The position numbers and the translations under genes were made by a program. A stretch of DNA of 64,000 bases from Liolophura sinensis (Eukaryota; Mollusca; Polyplacophora; Chitonida; Chitonidae). Of the stretch, positions 46,249 through 58,351 are shown in pieces (the first letter of the stretch is position 1; every line of letters starts with the position of its first letter). The stretch spans positions 32,413 to 96,412 of the forward strand of contig NW_027018066.1 in NCBI RefSeq assembly GCF_032854445.1, given 5' to 3'. A model generated the notes under the pieces. It worked only from the letters and a program-made list of their open reading frames with translations, ran no database searches and was not told where the DNA came from.

Positions 46249-49001
46249 AAGACAATTGCTGAGTGAGTTAAATGGGCTTAGCCCAAAGATTTGACGTCTT
46301 CTGGGCTACCGAAGGGCACATAACTTATAGTCAAAAGTTGAATATAGTAATGACCAGTCGCGATGGAAAATAGTACAGTGTATCCGATTTCAATTAACAA
46401 AAAGACCAGGCAAAAATGCAAAAGTGGAAAAACTGTTCCAGTGCTGCTGGTAAGAGGCTAATCCGACGTATTTTGTGACGAGAAATCCAATGGTGCATAT
46501 CGCGTAGCTGTCCGACCAATACTTTTGGCTGTAGCCACAATTGAATGATCATTGATGTCATAGTCACGTGCCTAACAACGGCTCTTACTCCATGGAAACC
46601 AGGGAAATTTGCAATTTTTTAAACAGCTGCCGATGCCTGGCCCAATTCCGCATCTTTTGGCACCTTATTTATGTGGGTCAGTGTTTAAGTGTACTTTTTA
46701 CAGCAGACTGTATCAAGTACCTTGTGTTTTTTATGTACAAATGGTGTGGTTTTTCTACACGTAGATAAAGACATTGAGATTGTCTTGGACTTAGAAGTAA
46801 GACAATTGCTGGGTGAGTTAAATAGGTTTAGCCCAAAGATTTGACGTCTTCTGGGCTACCGAAGGGCACATAACTTATAGTCAAAAGTTAAATATAGTAA
46901 TGACCAGTCGCGATGGTACATAGTACAGTGTAGCCGATTTCAAATTAACAAAAAGACCAGGCAAAAATGCAAAAGTGGAAAAACTGTTCCAGTGCTGCTG
47001 GTAAGAGGCTAATCCGACGTATTTTGTGACAAGAAATCCAATGGTGCAAACCGTGTTGCTCTCCGACCAATACTTTTGGCTGTAGCCACAATTGAATGAT
47101 CATTGATGTCATAATAACTTGCCCAGCAACGGCTCTTACTCCATGGAAACCAGGGAAATATGCAATTTTTTAACAGCTGCCGATGCCTGGCCCAATTCCA
47201 CATCTTTTAGAACCTTATAGATGTGGGTCAGTGATTAGTTGTACTTTTTACAGCAGACTGTATCAAGTACCTTGTGTTTTTTATGTACGAATGGTGTGGT
47301 TTTTCTACACGTAGATAAAGACATTGAGATTGTCTTGGACTTAGAAGTAAGATAATTGCTGGGTGAGTTAAATGGGCTTAGCCCAAAGATTTGACGTCTT
47401 CTGGGCTACCGAAGGGCACATAACTTATAGTCAAAAGTTGAATATAGAAATGACCAGTCGCGATGGTACATAGTACGGTGTAGCCGAATTCAATTAACAA
47501 AAAGACCAGGCAAAAATGCAAAAGTGGAAAAACCGTTCCAGTGCTGCTGGTAAGAGGCTAATCCGACGGTTTTTTTAACGAAAAATCGAATGCTGCAAAT
47601 CCCGTTGCTCTCTGACCAATACTTTTGGCTGTAGCGACAATTGAATGATCATTGATGTCATAATCACGTGCCCAACAACGGCTCTTACTCCATGGAAACC
47701 AGGGAAATATGCAATTTTTTAACAGCTGCCGATGCCTGGCCCAATTCCGCATCTTTTAGAACCTTATAGATGTGGGTCAGTGATCAGTTGTACTTTTTAC
47801 AGCAGACTGTATCTAGTACATTGTGTTTTTTATGTAGGAATGGTGTGGTTTTTCTACACGTAGATAAAGACATTGAGATTGTCTTGGACTTAGAAGTAAG
47901 ACAATTGCTGAGTGAGTTAAATGGGCTTAGCCCAAAGATTTGACGTCTTCTGGGCTACCGAAGGGCACATAACTTATATTCAAAAGTTGAATATAGTAAT
48001 GACCAGTCGCGATGGTACAAAGTACAGTGTAGCCGATTTCAATTAACAAAAGGATCAGGCAAAAATGCAAAAGTGGAAAAACCGTTCCAGTGCTGCTGGT
48101 AAGAGGCTAATCCGACGTATTTTGTGACGAGATATCGAATGGAGCAAATCGCGTTGCTCTCCGACCAATACTTTTGACCGTAGCCACAATTGAATGATCA
48201 TTGATGTCATAGTCACGTGCCCAGCAACGGCTCTTACTCCATGAAAACCAGGGAAATTTGCAATTTTTTAACAGCTGCCGATGCCTGGCCCAATTCCGCA
48301 TCTTTTAGAACCTTATAGATGTGGGTCAGTGTTCAAGTGTACTTTTTACAGCAGATTGTATCAAGTACCTTGTGTTTTTTATGTACAAATGGTGTGGTTT
48401 TTCTACACGTAGATAAAGACATTGAGATTGTCTTGGATTTAGAAGTAAGACAATTGCTGGGTGAGTTAAATGGGCTTAGCCCAAAGATTTGACGTCTTCT
48501 GGGCTACCGAAGGGCACATAACTTATAGTCAAAAGTTGAATATAGTAATGACCAGTCGCGATGGTACATAGTACAGTGTAGCCGATTTCAAGTAACAAAA
48601 AGACCAGGCAAAAATGCAAAAGTGGAAAAACTGTTCCAGTGCTGCTGGTAAGAGGCTTATCTGACGTATTTTGTGACGAGATATCGAATGGTGCAATCCG
48701 CGTTGCTCTCCGACCATTACTTTTGGCTGTAGCGACAATTGAATGATCATTGATGTCATAGTCACGTGCCCAGCAGCGGCTCTTAATCCATGGAAACCAG
48801 GGAAATTTGCAATTTTTTAAACAGCTGCTGATGCCCGGCCCAATTCCGCATCTTTTGGCACCTTATTGATGTGGGTCAGTGTTCAAGTGTACTTTTTACA
48901 GCAGACTGTATCAAGTAGCCTACCTTGTGATTTTTATGTACAAATGGTGTGGTTTTTCTACACGTAGATAAAGACATTGAGATTGTCTTGGACTTAGAAG
49001 T
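46249..49001. repeat. Mosaic-domain source block S1 (five monomers)
   Basis: Monomers start at 46249, 46799, 47349, 47898 and 48447. Their marks are: GCATATCGCGTAGCTG with GTGCCTAACAAC; AAATAGGTTTAGCCC with AAAGTTAAATATAG; ATAGAAATGACC with CGGTTTTTTTAACG; GAGATATCGAATGGAGC with CCGTAGCC; and CTTATCTGACG. The 47349-48446 pair recurs at offset 8804 bp (about 56.2-57.25 kb) and again from about 62.95 kb to 63858. The first monomer recurs at 55603, one monomer further away (9354 bp). The last monomer carries the GCCTA insertion at 48918-48922. Confidence 0.83.
48918..48922. other. GCCTA 5-bp insertion
   Basis: CAAGTACC becomes CAAGTAGCCTACC. The same insertion is at 51121-51125 and 58823-58827, always with a following TGTGATTTTTATG variant. 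It lengthens these monomers to 553-555 bp and ties the three copies to a common ancestor. Confidence 0.85.
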
Positions 49002-50651
49002 AAGACATTTGCTGGGTGAGTTAAATAGGTTTAGCCCAAAGATTTGACGTCTTCTGGGCTACCGAAGGGCACATAACTTATAGTCAAAAGTTAAATATAG
49101 TAATGGCCAGTCGCGATGGTACATAGTACAGTGTAGCCGATTTCAAATAAGAAAAAGACCAGGCAAAAATGCAAAAGTGGAAAAACCTTTCCAGTGCTGC
49201 TGGTAAGAGGCTTATCCGACGTATTTTGTGACGAGATATCGAATGGTGCAAACCGCGTTGCTCTCCGACCATTACTTTTGGCTGTAGCGACAATTGAATG
49301 ATCATTGATGTCATAGTCACGTGCCCAACAACGGCTCTTACTCCATGGAAGCCAGGAAAATTTGCAATTTTTTAAACAGCTGCCGATGCCCGGCCCAATT
49401 CCGCATCTTTTGACACCTTATTAATGTGGGTCAGTGTTAAAGTGTACTTTTTACAGCAGACTGTATCTAGTACCTTGTGATTTTTATGTACAAATGGTGT
49501 GGTTTTTCTACACGTAGATAAAGACATTGAGATTGTCTTGGACTTAGAAGTAAGAAAATTGCTGGGTGAGTTAAATAGGCTTTGCCAAAAGATTTGACGT
49601 CTTCTGGGCTACCGAAGGGCACATAACTTATAGTCAAAAGTTGAATATAGTAATGACCAGTCGCGATGGTACATAGTACAGTGTAGCCGATTTCAAGTAA
49701 CAAAAAGACCAGGCAAAAATGCAAAAGTGGAAAAACTGTTCCAGTGCTGCTGGTAAGAGGCTTATCTGACGTATTTTGTGACGAGATATCGAATGGTGCA
49801 ATCCGCGTTGCTCTCCGACCATTACTTTTGGCTGTAGCCACGATTGAATGATCATTGATGTCATAATCACGTGCCCAGCAACGGCTCTTACTCCATGGAA
49901 ACCAGGGAAATATGCAATTTTTTAAACAGCTGCCGATGCCTGGCCCAATTCCGCATCTTTTAGAACCTTACAGATGTGGGTCAGTGATCAGTTGTACCTT
50001 TTACAGCAGACTGTATCTAGTACATTGTGTTTTTTATGTAGGAATGGTGTGGTTTTTCTACACGTAGATAAAGACATTGAGATTGTCTTGGACTTAGAAG
50101 TAAGGCAATTGCTGAGTGAGTTAAATGGGCTTAGCCCAAAGATTTGACGTCTTCTGGGCTACCGAAGGGCACATAACTTATAGTCAAAAGTTGAATATAG
50201 TAATGACCAGTCGCGATGGTACATAGTACAGTGTAGCCGATTTCAATTAACAAAAAGACCAGGTAAAAATGCAAAAGTGGAAAAACCGTTCCAGTTCTGC
50301 TAGTAAGAGGCTAATCCGACGTATTTTGTGACTAGAAATCCAATGGTGCATATCGCGTTGCTCTCCGACCAATACTTTTGGCTGTAGCGACAATTGAATG
50401 ATCATTGATGTCATAGTCACGTGCCCAACAACGGCTCTTACTCCATGGAAACCAGGGAAATTTGCAATTTTTTAAACAGCTGCTGATGCCTGGCCCAATT
50501 CCGCATCTTTTAGAACCTTATAGATGTGGGTCAGTGTTCAAGTGTACTTTTTACAGCAGACTGTATCAAGTACCTTGTGTTTTTTATGTACAAATGGTGT
50601 GGTTTTTCTACACGTAGATAAAGACATTGAGATTGTCTTGGACTTAGAAGT
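49002..50651. repeat. Mosaic-domain source block S2 (three monomers)
   Basis: Monomers start at 49002, 49552 and 50102. Marks are AAATAAGAAAAAGACC with AACCTTTCCAG; TTACAGATGTGGG with TGTACCTTTTACAG; and CCAGTTCTGCTAG. The block recurs at 60006-61657 at an offset of about 11004 bp. The left half of the second monomer (to about 49830) instead matches 48447 onward (TTCAAGTAAC, CTTATCTGACG, CAATCCGCG), so it was patched from the monomer two places upstream. Confidence 0.82.
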
Positions 50652-52304
50652 AAGACAATTGCTGAGTGAGTTAAATGGGCTTAGCCCAAAGATTTGACGT
50701 CTTCTGGGCTACCGAAGGGCACATAACTTATAGTCAAAAGTTGAATATAGTAATGACCAGTCGCGATGGTACATAGTACAGTGTAGCCGATTTCAATTAA
50801 CAAAAAGACCAGGCAAAAATACAAAAGTGGAAAAACCGTTCTAGTGCTGCTGGTAAGAGGCTAATCCGACGTATTTTGTGACGAGAAATACAATGGTGCA
50901 AATCGCGTTGCTCTCCGACCAATCTTTTGGCTGTAGCCACAATTGAATGATCATTGATGTCATAGTCACGTGCCCAACAACGGCTCTTACTCCATGGAAA
51001 CCAGGGAAATTTGCAATTTTTTAAACACCTGCCGATGCCGGCCCAATTCCGCATCTTTTGGCACCTTATTGATGTGGGTCAGTGTTCAAGTGTACTTTTT
51101 ACAGCAGACTGTATCAAGTAGCCTACCCTGTGATTTTTATGTACAAATGGTGTGGTTTTTCTACACGTAGATAAAGACATTGAGATTGTCTTGGACTTAG
51201 AAGTAAGACAATTGCTGGGTGAGTTAAATAGGCTTAGCCCAAAGATTTGACGTCTTCTGGGCTACCGAAGGGCACATAACTTATAGTCAAAACTTGAATA
51301 TAGTAATGACTAGTCGCCATGGAACATATTACAGTGTATCCGATTTCAAATTAACAAAAAGACCAGGCAAAAATGCAAAAGTGGAAAAACTGTTCCAGTG
51401 CTGCTGGTAAGAGGCTAATCCGACGTATTTTCTGACGAGAAATCGAATGGTGCAAACCGCGTTGCTCTCCGACCATTACTTTTGGCTGTTGCCACAATTA
51501 AATGATCATTGATGTCATAGTCACGTGCCCAGCAACGGCTCTTACTCCATGGAAGCCAGGGAAATTTGCAATTTTTTAACAGCTGCCGATGCCTGGCCCA
51601 ATTCCGCATCTTTTAGAACCTTATAGATGTGGGTCAGTGATCAGTTGTACTTTTTACAGCAGACTGTATCTAGTACATTGTGTCTTTTATGTACAAATGG
51701 TGTGGTTTTTCTACACGTAGATAAAGACATTGAGATTGTCTTGGACTTAGAAGTAAGGCAATTGCTGAGTGAGTTAAATGGGCTTAGCCCAAAGATTTGA
51801 CGTCTTCTGGGCTACCGAAGGGCACATAACTTATAGTCAAAAGTTGAATATAGTAATGACCAGTCGCGATGGTACATAGTACAGTGTATCCGATTTCAAT
51901 TAACAAAAAGACCAGGCAAAAATGCAAAAGTATAAAAACCGTTCCAGTGCTGCTGGTAAGAGGCTAATCCGACGTATTTTGTGACGAGAAATCCAATGCT
52001 GCATATCGGGTTGCTGTCCGACCAATACTTTTGGCTGTAGCCACAATTGAATGATCATTGATGTCATAGTCACGTGCCTAACAACGGCTCTTACTCCATG
52101 GAAACCAGGGAAATTTGCAATTTTTTAAACAGCTGCCGATGCCTGGCCCAATTCCGCATCTTTTGGCACCTTATTTATGTGGGTCAGTGTTTAAGTGTAC
52201 TTTTTACAGCAGACTGTATCAAGTACCTTATGATTTTTATGTACAAATGGTGTGGTTTTTCTACACGTAGATAAAGACATTGAGATTGTCTTCGACTTAG
52301 AAGT
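50652..52304. repeat. Mosaic-domain source block S3 (three monomers)
   Basis: Monomers start at 50652, 51205 and 51755. Marks are ACAAAAGTGG with GAAATACAATGG; AAAACTTGAATATAG with ACTAGTCGCCATGG; and GTATCCG with GTGCCTAACAAC. The block recurs at 58352-60005 at an offset of about 7701 bp (14 monomers). The first monomer carries the GCCTA insertion at 51121-51125, also present in its partner at 58823-58827. TTCGACTTAG for TTGGACTTAG near 52291 is shared with about 59993. Confidence 0.85.
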
Positions 52305-55300
52305 AAGACAATTGCTGGGTGAGTTAAATAGGTTTAGCCCAAAGATTTGACGTCTTCTGGGCTACCGAAGGGCACATAACTTATAGTCAAAAGTTAAATA
52401 TAGTAATGGCCAGTCGCGATGGTACATAGTACAGTGTAGCCGATTTCAAATTAACAAAAAGACCAGGCAAAAATGCAAAAGTGGAAAAACTGTTCCAGTG
52501 CTGCTGGTAAGAGGCTAATCCGACGTATTTTGTGACGAGAAATCGAATGGTGCAAACCGCGTTGCTCTCCGACCATTACTTTTGGCTGTAGCGACAATTG
52601 AATGATCATTGATGTCATAGTCACGTGCCCAGCAACGGCTCTTACTCCATGGAAACCAGGGAAATATGCAATTTTTTAACAGCTGCCGATGCCTGGCCCA
52701 ATTCCACATCTTTTCGAACCTTATAGAAGTGGGTCAGTGATCAGTTGTACTTTTTACAGCAGACTGTATCTAGTACATTGTGTTTTATACGTACAAATGG
52801 TGTGGTTTTTCTACACGTAGATAAAGACATTGAGATTGTCTTGGACTTAGAAGTAAGACAATTGCTCAGTTAGTTAAATGGGCTTAGCCCAAAGATTTGA
52901 CGCCTTCAGGGCTACCGAAGGGCACATAACTTATAGTCAAAAGTTGAATATAGTAATGACCAGTCGCGATGGTACATAGTACAGTGTAGCCGATTTCAAT
53001 TAACAAAAAGACCAGGCAAAAATGCAAAAGTGGAAAAACTGTTCCAGTGCTGCTGGTAAGAGGCTAATCCGACGTATTTTGTGACGAGAAATCCAATGGT
53101 GCAAATCGCGTTGTTCTCCGACCAATACTTTTGGCTGTAGCGACAACTGAATGATCATTGATGTCATAGTCACGTGCCCAGCAACGGCTCTTACTCCATG
53201 GAAACCAGGGAAATTTGCAATTTTTTAACAGCTGCCGATGCCTGGCCCAATTCCGCATCTTTTAGAACCTTATAGATGTGGGTCAGTGATTAGTTGTACT
53301 TTTTACAGCAGACTGTATCTAGTACATTGTGTTTTTTATGTACAAATGGTGTGGTTTTTCTACACGTAGATAAAGACATTGAGATTGTCTTGGACTTAGA
53401 AGTAAGACAATTGCTGAGTGAGTGAAATGGGCTTAGCCCAAAGATGTGACGTCTTCTGGGCTACCGAGGGGCACATAACTTATAGTCAAAAGTTGAATAT
53501 AGTAATGACCAGTCGCGATGGTACATAGTACAGTGTAGCCGATTTCAATTAACAAAAAGACCAGGCAAAAATGCAAAAGTGGAAAAACCGTTCCAGTGCT
53601 GCTGGTAAGAGGCTAATCCGACGTATTTTATGACGAGATATCGAATGGTGCAAATCCCGTTGCTCTCCGACCAATACTTTTGGCTGTAGCGACAATTGAA
53701 TGATCATTGATGTCATAGTCACGTGCCCAGCAACGGCTCTTACTCCATTTAAACCAGGAAAATTTGCAATTTTTTAACAGCTGCCGATGCCTGGCCTAAT
53801 TCCACATCTTTTAGAACCTTATAGATGTGGGTCAGTGATCAGTTGTACTTTTTACAGCAGACTGTATCTAGTACATTGTGTTTTATATGTACAAATGGTG
53901 TGGTTTTTCTACACGTAGATAAAGACATTGAGATTGTCTTGGACTTAGAAGTAAGACAATTGCTCAGTTAGTTAAATGGGCTTAGCCCAAAGATTTGACG
54001 TCTTCTGGGCTACCGAAGGGCACATAACTTATAGTCAAAAGTTGAATATAGTAATGACCAGTCGCAATGGTACATAGTACATTGTAGCCGACTTCAATTA
54101 ACAAAAAGACCAGGCAAAAATGCAAAAGTGGAAAAACTGTTCCAGTGCTGCTGGTAAGAGGCTAATCCGACGTATTTTGTGACGAGAAATCCAATGGTGC
54201 AAACCGCGTTGCTCTCCGACCAATACTTTTGGCTGTAGCCACAATTGAATAATCATTCATGTCATAATCACGTGCCCAGCAACGGCTCTTAATATATGGA
54301 AACCAGGGAAATTTGCAATTTTTTAACAGCTGCCGATGCCTGGCCCAATTCCGCATCTTTTAGAACCCTATAGATGAGGGTCAGTGATCAGTTGTACTTT
54401 TTACAGCAGACTGTATTAAGTACCTTGTGCTTTTTATGTACAAATGGTGTGGTTTTTCTACACGTAGATAAAGACATTGAGATTGTCTTGGACTTAGAAG
54501 TAAGACAATTGCTCAGTTAGTTAAATGGGCTTAGCCCAAAGATTTGACGCCTTCAGGTCTACCGAAGGGCACATAACTTATAGTCAAAAGTTGAATATAG
54601 TAATGACCAGTCGCGATGGTACATAGTACAGTGTAGCCGATTTCAATTAACAAAAAGACCAGGCAAAAATGCAAAAGTGGAAAAACTGTTCCAGTGCTGC
54701 TGGTAAGAGGCTAATCCGACGTATTTTGTGACGAGAAATCCAATGGTGCAAATCGCGTTGTTCTCCGACCAATACTTTTGGCTGTAGCGACAATTGAATG
54801 ATCATTGATGTCATAGTCACGTGCCCAGCAACGGCTCTTACTCCATGGAAACCAAGGAAATTTGCAATTTTTTAAACAGCTGCCGATGCCTGGCCCAATT
54901 CCGCATCTTTTGGCACCTTATTGATGTGGGTCAGTGTTCAAGTGTACTTTTTACAGCAGCCTGTATCAAGTACATTGTGTTTTTTATGTACAAATGGTGT
55001 GGTTTTTCTACACATAGATAAAGACATTGAGATTGTCTTGGACTTAGAAGTAGGACAATTGCTGAGTGAGTTAAATGGGCTTAGCCCAAAGATTTGACGT
55101 CTTCTGGGCTACCGAAGGGCACATAACTTATAGTCAAAAGTTTGAATATAGTAATGACCAGTCGCGATGGTACATAGTACAGTGTATCCGATTTCAAATT
55201 AACAAAAAGACCAGGCAAAAATGCAAAAGTGGAAAAACTGTTCCAGTGCTGCTGGTAAGAGGCTAATCCGACGTATTTTGTGACGAGAAATCGAATGGTG

Positions 55301-55602
55301 CAAACCGCGTTGCTCTCCGACCATTACTTTTGTCTGTAGCGACAATTGAATGATCATTGATGTCATAATCACGTGCCCAGCAACGGCTCTTACTCCATGG
55401 AAACCAGGGAAATATGCAATTTGTTAACAGCTGCCGATGCCTGGCACAATTCCGCATCTTTTAGAACCTTATAGATGTGGGTCAGTGATCAGTTGCACCT
55501 TTTACAGCAGACTGTATCTAGTGCATTGTGTTTTTTATGTACAAATGGTGTGGTTTTTCTACACGTAGATAAAGACATTGAGATTGTCTTGGACTTAGAA
55601 GT
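52305..55602. repeat. Mosaic-domain source block S4 (six monomers)
   Basis: Monomers start at 52305, 52855, 53404, 53953, 54502 and 55052. The 53404-54501 pair and the left part of the next recur at 61658 to about 62900 at offsets of about 8254-8256 bp. Marks are TATGACGAGATATCG, CAGTTAGTTAAATGG, TCGCAATGG with ATTGTAGCCGAC, CATTCATGTCATAATC and AATATATGG. CAGTTAGTTAAATGG also opens the monomers at 52855 and 54502, the latter with GACGCCTTCAGG. TAGGACAATT and an extra T (AAAGTTTGAAT) near 55140 are private to the last monomer. Confidence 0.8.
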
Positions 55603-58351
55603 AAGGCAATTGCTGAGTGAGTTAAATGGGCTTAGCCCAAAGATTTGACGTCTTCTGGGCTACCGAAGGGCACATAACTTATAGTCAAAAGTTGAATATA
55701 GTAATGACCAGTCGCGATGGTAAATAGTACAGTGTATCCGATTTCAATTAACAAAAAGACCAGGCAAAAATGCAAAAGTGGAAAAACTGTTCCAGTGCTG
55801 CTGGTAAGAGGCTAATCCGACGTATTTTGTGACGAGAAATCCAATGGTGCATATCGCGTAGCTGTCCGACCAATACTTTTGGCTGTAGCCACAATTGAAT
55901 GATCATTGATGTCATAGTCACGTGCCTAACAACGGCTCTTACTCCATGGAAACCAGGAAAATTTGCAATTTTTTAAACAGCTGCCGATGCCTGGCCCAAT
56001 TCCGCATCTTTTGGCACCTTATTTATGTGGGTCAGTGTTTAAGTGTACTTTTTACAGCAGACTGTATCAAGTACCTTGTGTTTTATATGTACAAATGGTG
56101 TGGTTTTTCTACACGTAGATAAAGACATTGAGATTGTCTTGGAGTTAGAAGTAAGACAATTGCTGGGTGAGTTAAATAGGTTTAGCCCAAAGATTTGACG
56201 TCTTCTGGGCTACCGAAGGGCACATAACTTATAGTCAAAAGTTGAATATAGAAATGACCAGTCGCGATGGTACATAGTACGGTGTAGCCGATTTCAATTA
56301 ACAAAAAGACCAGGCAAAAATTCAAAAGTGGAAAAACCGTTCCAGTGCTGCTGGTAAGAGGCTAATCCGACGGTTTTTTTAACGAAAAATCGAATGCTGC
56401 AAATCCCGTTGCTCTCCGACCAATACTTTTGGCTGTAGCGACAATTGAATGATCATTGATGTCATAATCACGTGCCCAACAACGGCTCTTACTCCATGGA
56501 AACCAGGGAAATATGCAATTTTTTAACAGCTGCCGATGCCTGGCCCAGTTCCGCATCTTTTAGAACTTTATAGATGTGGGTCAGTGATCAGTTGTACTTT
56601 TTACAGCAGACTGTATCTAGTACATTGTGTTTTTTATGTAGGAATGGTGTGGTTTTTCTACACGTAGATAAAGACATTGAGATTGTCTTGGACTTAGAAG
56701 TAAGACAATTGCTGAGTGAGTTAAATGGGCTTAGCCCAAAGATTTGACGTCTTCTGGGCTACCGAAGGGCACATAACTTATATTCAAAAGTTGAATATAG
56801 TAATGACCAGTCGCGATGGTACATAGTACAGTGTAGCCGATTTCAATTAACAAAAAGACCAGGCAAAAATGCAAAAGTGGAAAAACCGTTCCAGTGCTGC
56901 TGGTAAGAGGCTAATCCGACGTATTTTGTGACGAGATATCGAATGGAGCAAATCGCGTTGCTCTCCGACCAATACTTTTAACCGTAGCCACAATTGAATG
57001 ATCATTGATGTCATAGTCACGTGCCCAGCAACGGCTCTTACTCCATGGAAACCAGGGAAATTTGCAATTTTTTAAACAGCTGCCGATGCCTGGCCCAATT
57101 CCGCATCTTTTAGAACCTTATAGATGTGGGTCAGTGTTCAAGTGTACTTTTTACAGCAGATTGTATCAAGTACCTTGTGTTTTTTATGTACAAATGGTGT
57201 GGTTTTTCTACACGTAGATAAAGACATTGAGATTGTCTTGGATTTAGAAGTAAGACAATTGCTGAGTGAGTTAAATGGGCTTAGCCCAAAGATTTGACGT
57301 CTTCTGGGCTACCGAAGGGCACATAACTTATAGTCAAAAGTTGAATATAGTAATGACCAGTCGCGATGGTACATAGTACAGTGTAGCCGATTTCAATTAA
57401 GAAAAAAACCAGGCAAAAATGCAAAAGTGGAAAAACTGTTCCAGTGCTGCTGGTAAGAGGCTTATCTGACGTATTTTGTGACGAGATATCGAATGGTGCA
57501 AACCGCGTTGCTCTCCGACCATTACTTTTGGCTGTAGCGACAATTGAATGATCATTGATGTCATAGTCACGTGCCCAGCAACGGCTCTTACTCCATGGAA
57601 ACCAGGAAAATTTGCAATTTTTTAAACAGCTGCCGATGCCTGGCCCAATTCCGCATCTTTTGACACCTTATTAATGTGGGTCAGTGTTCAAGTGTACTTT
57701 TTACAGCAGACTGTATCTAGTTCCTTGTGATTTTTATGTACAAATGGTGTGGTTTTTCTACACGTAGATAAAGACATTGAGATTGTCTTGGACTTAGAAG
57801 TAAGACAATTGCTGGGTGAGTTAAATAGGCTTTGCCCAAAGATTTGACGTCTTCTGGGCTACCGAAGGGCACATAACTTATAGTCAAAAGTTGAATATAG
57901 TAATGACCAGTCGCGATGGTACATAGTACAGTGTAGCCGATTTCAATTAACAAGAAGACCAGGCAAAAATGCAAAAGTGGAAATACCGTTCCCGTGCTGC
58001 TGGTAAAAGGCTAATCCGACGTATTTTGTGACGAGAAATCGAATGGTGCAAACCGCGTTGCTCTCCGACCATTACTTTTGGCTGTAGCCACGATTAAATG
58101 ATCATTGATGTCATAGTCACGTGCCCAGCAACGGCTCTTACTCCATGGAAACCAGGGAAATTTGCAATTTTTTAAACAGCTGCTGATGCCTGGCCCAATT
58201 CCGCATCTTTTAGAACCTTATAGATGTGGGTCAGTGTTCAAGTGTACTTTTTACAGCAGACTGTATCAAGTACCTTGTGTTTTTTATGTACAAATGGTGT
58301 GGTTTTTCTACACGTAGATAAAGACATTGAGATTGTCTTGGACTTAGAAGT
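55603..58351. repeat. Mosaic-domain block derived from S1, with a hybrid monomer
   Basis: Monomers start at 55603, 56153, 56702, 57252 and 57802. The first matches 46249. The second begins like 46799 (AAATAGGTTTAGCCC) and from about 56250 continues like 47349 (ATAGAAATGACC, TACGGTG, CGGTTTTTTTAACG), so one monomer is missing relative to S1. The third matches 47898. The fourth has CTTATCTGACG and GACACCTTATTAATG. The fifth has GGAAATACCGTTCCCG and GGTAAAAGG, shared with 60557-61106. Confidence 0.84.

Noticed and set aside
49467-49841. Longest open frame in the window, 124 residues on the minus strand
   Set aside because: It is a chance fusion of two minus-strand repeat frames that are separately open in other monomers. 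Sister monomers do not keep it, and it shows no domain.
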